Positions 31,046 through 35,022 of a stretch of DNA of 35,022 bases are shown in pieces (the stretch's first letter is position 1; every line of letters starts with the position of its first letter). A program made the translations under genes and the position numbers. This DNA is from a filamentous cyanobacterium Phorm 6 (lineage in GTDB: Bacteria; Cyanobacteriota; Cyanobacteriia; Cyanobacteriales; Microcoleaceae). The notes under the pieces were generated by a model. The model had not been told where the DNA came from and made no database searches. It was given only the letters and a program-made list of their open reading frames with translations. The stretch is from contig PVWI01000028.1 in the NCBI GenBank assembly GCA_003003725.1, forward strand, positions 1-35,022, in the 5' to 3' direction.

Positions 31046-32509
31046 GTGACAGAAAAAAATACCGCCCAATGGGATGCCGGCAGATTTGTCAAAACCTTGG
31101 CTTATTTCGGCGTTATTCCCTTCATTGGCAGCATTAGCTGGCTGCAACAACTGTTCGGAAGCAGCAGCAACCAGAAACAAGACCAACCTAAACTCGTACT
31201 CGTAGCAGGTGCGACTGGCGGGGTGGGAAAGCGAGTTGTCAAGCGGCTGCAACAGCGGGGATATAAAGTCCGCTGTCTCGTCAGAGATACCAAAAGAGCA
31301 ACAGAAATTCTGGGCAAAAATGTTGAATTAGTCGAAGGAGATATCACTGTCGCCGAGACGCTAACGCCCTTAGTAACCGAGGGCGTAGATGCAGTTATCT
31401 GCTGCACCGGCACCAAAGTTCAACCTGTAGAAGGAGACACCCCAACCAGGGAAAAATACTATCAAGGCATCAAGTTTTATATGCCGGAAGTTGTGGATGT
31501 TCCCGAAATTGTGGAATATAAAGGTCTGAATAATTTAGTGCAAGCTGTTCGCAGCCAGCTCGTTAAAGCAGGCGAAAAAATCATTTTTGACTTCACAAAA
31601 CCTACCCAAGATTTAAAAGAAACTTGGGGCGCTCTCGACGATGTTGTGATGGGCGGTACTAGCGAAAGTTCGATCGTCCTTACAGACAGTACAGCTATAT
31701 TCACGGGCAATGTTTCCACGGCAAACTCCGGCGGCTTTGCTTCCGTCCGCACCCGAAACTTCGATTCTCCCCTCAATCTCGCAGGATTTAGCGGCCTCCA
31801 ACTGCGGGTAAAAGGGGATGGTAAGCGCTACAAGTTGATCGTGCGTAGCGAGGCTAAATGGGATGGCATTGGCTATAGCTATTCGTTTGATACTGTTTAC
31901 AATACTTGGATTACTGTCACCGTTCCCTTCGATAAGTTAATTCCAGTATTCCGGGCGAAAACTGTGAAAGATGGCTCGAAATTAGATCCGAGCAATATTT
32001 ATTCTTTTCAGTTAATGCTGAGCAAGTTTGAATACGACGGCGGGCTGAATCCCAAATTTACACCGGGCGTTTTTCAACTGGAATTAGAATCTATTAAAGC
32101 TGATGGCGGGCAGACTTTGCCGCGATTTGTGATGGTGAGTTCGGCTGGAGTGACGCGCCCGGGCCGCCCTGGACTTAATTTGGAGGAGGAACCGCCGGCT
32201 GTCAGGATGAATGATATGTTGGGGGGGATTTTGACTTGGAAGTTGAAAGGGGAGGATTGCGTGCGATCGAGCGGCATACCTTATACTGTTGTCAGACCTT
32301 GTGCTTTGACTGAAGAAGCGGGCGGCAAAGCTTTGATATTCGAGCAAGGAGACAATATTCGAGGTAAAGTTAGCCGGGAAGATATTGCAGAATTGTGCGT
32401 ACAAGCTTTGTCAGAACCGCAGGCTTGTAAGGTGACATTTGAAGTTAAAGAGGGGGAAAATTCTCGTTCTCCGGGAGATTGGGAGGGTTTGTTTTCTGGG
32501 TTGAAATAA
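31046..32509 (+). CDS. Atypical SDR with inserted CIA30 domain
   Basis: The 487-residue protein is an NAD(P)-binding atypical SDR whose fold is split by a CIA30-like domain. Residues about 50-170 hold the Rossmann start (LVLVAGATGGVGKRVVKRL, CCTGTKVQPVEGDTP). Residues about 185-365 are CIA30-like (IFDFTKPTQDLKETWGALDDVVMGGTS, VSTANSGGFASVRT). The SDR resumes from about 370 (FVMVSSAGVTRPGRP, IPYTVVRPCALTEE). The architecture resembles plant HCF173, a factor for photosystem II psbA translation, and its cyanobacterial relatives; the functional link is inferred. The start is a GTG at 31046 with GAGGAAG about 7 nt upstream, a strong Shine-Dalgarno. Confidence 0.88.
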   Translation: MTEKNTAQWDAGRFVKTLAYFGVIPFIGSISWLQQLFGSSSNQKQDQPKLVLVAGATGGVGKRVVKRLQQRGYKVRCLVRDTKRATEILGKNVELVEGDITVAETLTPLVTEGVDAVICCTGTKVQPVEGDTPTREKYYQGIKFYMPEVVDVPEIVEYKGLNNLVQAVRSQLVKAGEKIIFDFTKPTQDLKETWGALDDVVMGGTSESSIVLTDSTAIFTGNVSTANSGGFASVRTRNFDSPLNLAGFSGLQLRVKGDGKRYKLIVRSEAKWDGIGYSYSFDTVYNTWITVTVPFDKLIPVFRAKTVKDGSKLDPSNIYSFQLMLSKFEYDGGLNPKFTPGVFQLELESIKADGGQTLPRFVMVSSAGVTRPGRPGLNLEEEPPAVRMNDMLGGILTWKLKGEDCVRSSGIPYTVVRPCALTEEAGGKALIFEQGDNIRGKVSREDIAELCVQALSEPQACKVTFEVKEGENSRSPGDWEGLFSGLK

Positions 32510-32539
32510 GTATTATTTGTAGGGCGAGTTTTTGATCTA

Positions 32540-32662
32540 GGTTTGTAGTGAGGACTTTAGTCCGCATCAAGAAGGACTGAAGTCCTCATTACGAACCTAT
32601 AATAGGTTTGTAGTGAGGACTTTAGTCCGCATCAAGAAGGACTGAAGTCCTCACTACGAACC
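32540..32662. repeat. Two tandem MITE-like inverted repeats
   Basis: Two nearly identical 58-bp elements (32540-32597 and 32605-32662; GGTTTGTAGTGAGGACTTTA ... GTCCTCAYTACGAACC) lie end to end with a 65-bp period. They belong to the same family as 17679-17741. Each folds into a hairpin. Together they occupy most of the gap before the sugar permease gene. Confidence 0.9.
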
Positions 32663-32689
32663 TAGAGTAATTACTAATTACGAATTATT

Positions 32690-33568
32690 ATGTATTTGAA
32701 TTTTTTCCGACGCTATTCGACACCTTATTTGTTTTTGTTTCCGGCTTTGTTTATTTTGACTTTAACGGTTTTGTGGCCGGCGGTGCAAGCTTTTTATTTG
32801 AGTTTTACTAATTACGAATACGATTTAACTCAAATGCCTCAGTGGGTGGGTTTGAAGAATTTCGATCGATTATGGCGCGATCGCACTTTTTGGCAAACTT
32901 TGACCAATACGCTGCTGTATCTGATCTGTGTAGTGCCTGTATTGGTTGTTATACCGCTGGGAATGGCCATTTTGTGCAATCAAAAGCTGCGGGGGATGAA
33001 CTGGTTCCGCGCAGCATACTACACGCCTGCGGTGATTTCGATGGTTGTCGCCGGGATTGCTTGGAAGTGGCTGTTTGCTGAAACTGGATTGCTGAATCAG
33101 TTGGGGGAAATGTTGGGTTTACCTCCGGTTTCTTGGCTGGCAAACCCGAAGGTGGTACTCTTTAGCGTGATGGCAGTTACTGTCTGGAAAGGCTTGGGTT
33201 ATTACATGGTGATTTATTTGGCGGGGCTGCAATCTATTCCGGCAGAACTTTACGAAGCTGCTGCGATTGATGGTTCGGAAGGTTTGCGGAAACACTGGGA
33301 TATTACTGTGCCGCTGATGAAGCCTTATTTAGTTTTGGTAGCGGTGATTTCGGCGATTTCTGCTACTAAGGTTTTTGAAGAAGTTTATATTATGACTCAG
33401 GGCGGCCCTCGCAATAGTTCTAAGACTGTTGTTTATTATCTTTACGAACGGGCTTTTAAGGATTTGGAAATTGGTTATGCTTGTACCATCGCCCTCGTGT
33501 TATTTTTGCTGATTTTGGGTTTGTCGGTTTTGCAAGTTAGCCTTCAGGGTTTGACTCGCAATGATTGA
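32690..33568 (+). CDS. Carbohydrate-type ABC transporter permease (MalF/UgpA-like)
   Basis: The 292-residue protein has six membrane helices and the EAA loop ELYEAAAIDGSEGLRKHWDITVPLMKP (about residues 185-211), typical of binding-protein-dependent sugar permeases of the MalF/UgpA class. The N-terminus (YLFLFPALFILTLTVLWPAVQAFYLSFTNYE) is that of the family. Partner permease, ATPase and solute-binding protein are not adjacent in this window, so it is an orphan locus here. The start is family-like; the RBS region is taken up by AT-rich sequence after the tandem repeats. Confidence 0.92.
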   Translation: MYLNFFRRYSTPYLFLFPALFILTLTVLWPAVQAFYLSFTNYEYDLTQMPQWVGLKNFDRLWRDRTFWQTLTNTLLYLICVVPVLVVIPLGMAILCNQKLRGMNWFRAAYYTPAVISMVVAGIAWKWLFAETGLLNQLGEMLGLPPVSWLANPKVVLFSVMAVTVWKGLGYYMVIYLAGLQSIPAELYEAAAIDGSEGLRKHWDITVPLMKPYLVLVAVISAISATKVFEEVYIMTQGGPRNSSKTVVYYLYERAFKDLEIGYACTIALVLFLLILGLSVLQVSLQGLTRND

Positions 33569-33965
33569 GGAGTCATTAGTCATTGGTCATTTGTCATTGG
33601 TCATTTGTCATTAGTCATTGGTAATTTGTCATTAGGAAGAAGATGAGACGGCGGTTTTAAGCGCCCGTCATTCAACCGCGTCGGCGCGTGAGTATTTGTG
33701 TTGACGCGGTTTCAACTGCCGAATCTCATTTAAGTAAAATTTAGCCCATTACTTGTTCCCAATCATAGGCAAGTCCCAAGCCTGCTTAAAGATTAAGTTA
33801 AATAACTAATGACAAAGCTCTGAGACTTGTACTAAGCTTAAGTATATCTCGGAAGTTTTGCGATCGCCCGCGCCATCACCCATCTAACACACCCCATTAA
33901 CTTTCGTCAATAGCACAACTCGTGCAAATTGGCTGCAAACCCTTTAACTTCAAATTTATTAAACT
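33569..33965. other. Intergenic region with TCATTAG/TCATTGG heptamers
   Basis: The first 70 bp (33572-33640) hold about nine copies of a TCATTGG/TCATTTG/TCATTAG heptamer. An imperfect inverted repeat (AACCGCGTC, then GACGCGGTT) lies at about 33677-33711. The remainder is AT-rich leader for the kinase gene. No gene is seen. Confidence 0.7.
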
Positions 33966-35022
33966 ATGATTTTACTCACAGGCTATCAAATTACCGAAAA
34001 GATTTACTCTGGTGTCAATACTGTGATTTATCGGGGAATCTGGCAAGAACAGGATTTGCCAGTCATCGTCAAAACCCTGAACAGCGAGTATCCAACTCTG
34101 GAAGAAATTACTCGCTTGAGACATGAATATAAAATCCGAACTAATCTGAAAAATATCGAAGAAATTGTCAATTGCTACCGTCTAGAAACCAATCAAAATG
34201 GTGTAGCGCTGACCTTAGAAGATTTTGGAGGGTTGGCTTTATCTAGTTTTTTAATTTCGACCAAACTTGACTTAAAACAATTTCTGGAAATTGCCGTTGG
34301 ACTCGCCAAAAGTTTAGGTAAAATTCATCAAAACCAAATAATTCACAAAGATATTAAACCGCCCAATATTATTATCCATCCCGAAACCTATCAGGTCAAA
34401 ATTACTGACTTCAGCATCTCCTCGCGCTTGGTTCGAGAAAACGCAACTCCCAGCTATCCCAATTTGCTAGAAGGTACGTTAGCTTATATTTCGCCGGAAC
34501 AAACTGGTAGAATGAATCGCGCTATTGATTACCGCAGCGATTTCTATTCCTTGGGTGTTACTTTTTACGAGATGCTGACTGGTGAATTACCGTTTAGGGC
34601 GATCGATCCTTTAGAATTAGTTCACTGTCACATCGCTAAAATCCCCCCCAATCCCCGCAGTTTGAAGCCGGAAATTCCTGAAGCAATCTCTGCCATCGTG
34701 ATGAAGCTGTTGGCGAAGATGGCGGAAGATAGGTATCAAAGCGCTGATGGGCTGAGGTTTGACCTCGAAACTTGTCTGGCGCAACTACAAGCTACTGGCA
34801 ATATATCTGATTTTACTGCCGGAAATGCCGATCGAGCCGGCCAACTGCTCATCCCCCAAAAACTCTACGGTAGAGAAGCCGAAGTCGCCGCTTTGTTGGC
34901 AGCATTTAACCGAATTAGCGGTGTAGAACCCCCCCAACCCCCCCTTGTTAAGGGGGGGCTTCAAGAAAGTTATTCGCCTACGCCCGCATTTAACCGAATT
35001 AGCGGTGTGGAACCCCCCCAAC
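33966..35022 (+). CDS. Ser/Thr protein kinase with AAA-type region, 5' part only
   Basis: The reading frame is open from the ATG at 33966 to the window end (352 codons plus one base) without a stop. The kinase domain spans about residues 1-275: catalytic Lys36 (IVKTLN), HKD at 127-129 (IIHKDIKPPN), DFS at 148-150 in place of DFG, and EGTLAYISPEQTGRMNRAIDYRSDFYSLGVTFYEMLTGELPF. Residues about 298-313 (LYGREAEVAALLAAF) begin the AAA/ATPase region of the large cyanobacterial kinase-AAA-GAF-histidine kinase proteins. There the frame enters an 84-bp tandem repeat (34902 on). Whether a Walker A follows is beyond the window. The start is supported by family alignment. Confidence 0.85.
   Translation, partial: MILLTGYQITEKIYSGVNTVIYRGIWQEQDLPVIVKTLNSEYPTLEEITRLRHEYKIRTNLKNIEEIVNCYRLETNQNGVALTLEDFGGLALSSFLISTKLDLKQFLEIAVGLAKSLGKIHQNQIIHKDIKPPNIIIHPETYQVKITDFSISSRLVRENATPSYPNLLEGTLAYISPEQTGRMNRAIDYRSDFYSLGVTFYEMLTGELPFRAIDPLELVHCHIAKIPPNPRSLKPEIPEAISAIVMKLLAKMAEDRYQSADGLRFDLETCLAQLQATGNISDFTAGNADRAGQLLIPQKLYGREAEVAALLAAFNRISGVEPPQPPLVKGGLQESYSPTPAFNRISGVEPPQ
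34902..35022. repeat. 84-bp in-frame tandem repeat in the kinase gene
   Basis: GCATTTAACCGAATTAGCGG starts at 34902 and again at 34986; the period of 84 bp is a multiple of three. The unit encodes 28 residues (AFNRISGVEPPQPPLVKGG, then LQESYSPTP) and the second copy runs off the window. Each unit holds the palindrome CCCCCCCTTGTTAAGGGGGG (34938-34958), a common cyanobacterial repeat type. Confidence 0.9.

Noticed and set aside
1-35022. tRNA, rRNA, insertion sequence or prophage genes
   Set aside because: No cloverleaf with a TTCRA arm, no rRNA-like stretch, no transposase or integrase and no phage structural gene was found when reading both strands.

Overview
The window is cyanobacterial. 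HIP1-type octamers (GCGATCGC and variants) occur in nearly every gene and gap, short tandem heptamer repeats such as (GTCAACT)n fill many intergenic regions, and several genes are cyanobacterial families (cyAbrB, DUF4168, SDR-CIA30, bacteriophytochrome, very large Ser/Thr kinase). Together with nirBD and the repeat load, this suggests a filamentous non-heterocystous Oscillatoriales member, perhaps Microcoleus- or Oscillatoria-like. That placement is an inference; there is no rRNA or tRNA here to confirm it. I see no IS element, prophage, CRISPR array, rRNA or tRNA.

Layout. 1-4.6 kb: cyAbrB regulator, recX, then a coupled DoxX/DUF4385 pair on the minus strand, a repeat-rich gap and a secreted DUF4168 protein. 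4.9-6.8 kb: urease accessory genes ureE-ureF-ureG, without structural urease genes. 6.9-7.7 kb: a two-gene unit of a Panacea (SocA-like) antitoxin and an overlapping candidate toxin. 7.8-14.7 kb: murG, an NTF2-like secreted protein, an SDR, then a 1.05-kb noncoding array of seven tandem units. Each unit has a conserved leader followed by a hairpin and T-tract. The array lies between convergent genes. Next are a small protein coupled to a subtilisin-like protease and a small membrane-anchored protein. 14.9-20.4 kb: a HEAT-repeat protein resembling the C-terminal half of NACHT NTPases, then nirD and nirB behind a textbook NtcA-activated promoter. 20.5-24.1 kb: an S23-type four-helix-bundle gene between 54-bp direct repeats, an ABC-2 type exporter pair and an RTX-like protein. 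24.2-27.8 kb: an SDR, a DMT transporter, an Hpt-domain protein and a small membrane protein. 28.3-35.0 kb: a biliverdin-type phytochrome kinase whose phosphoacceptor His is Tyr, an SDR-CIA30 protein, a sugar-type ABC permease, and the 5' part of a Ser/Thr kinase-AAA protein cut by the window edge.

The most interesting elements are: (1) the seven-unit array at 10971-12017, which looks like a multicopy small-RNA locus (closest precedent known to me in organisation: NsiR1 of Nostocales); (2) short dispersed DNA repeats inserted in frame in at least four unrelated proteins (ureF, the NTF2-like gene, the HEAT gene, the phytochrome), with an 84-bp in-frame tandem repeat in the terminal kinase; (3) the phytochrome with His-to-Tyr at the H-box; (4) the NACHT-less HEAT protein next to nirBD. 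All functional statements come from reading sequence and remembered family knowledge; no database search was run.
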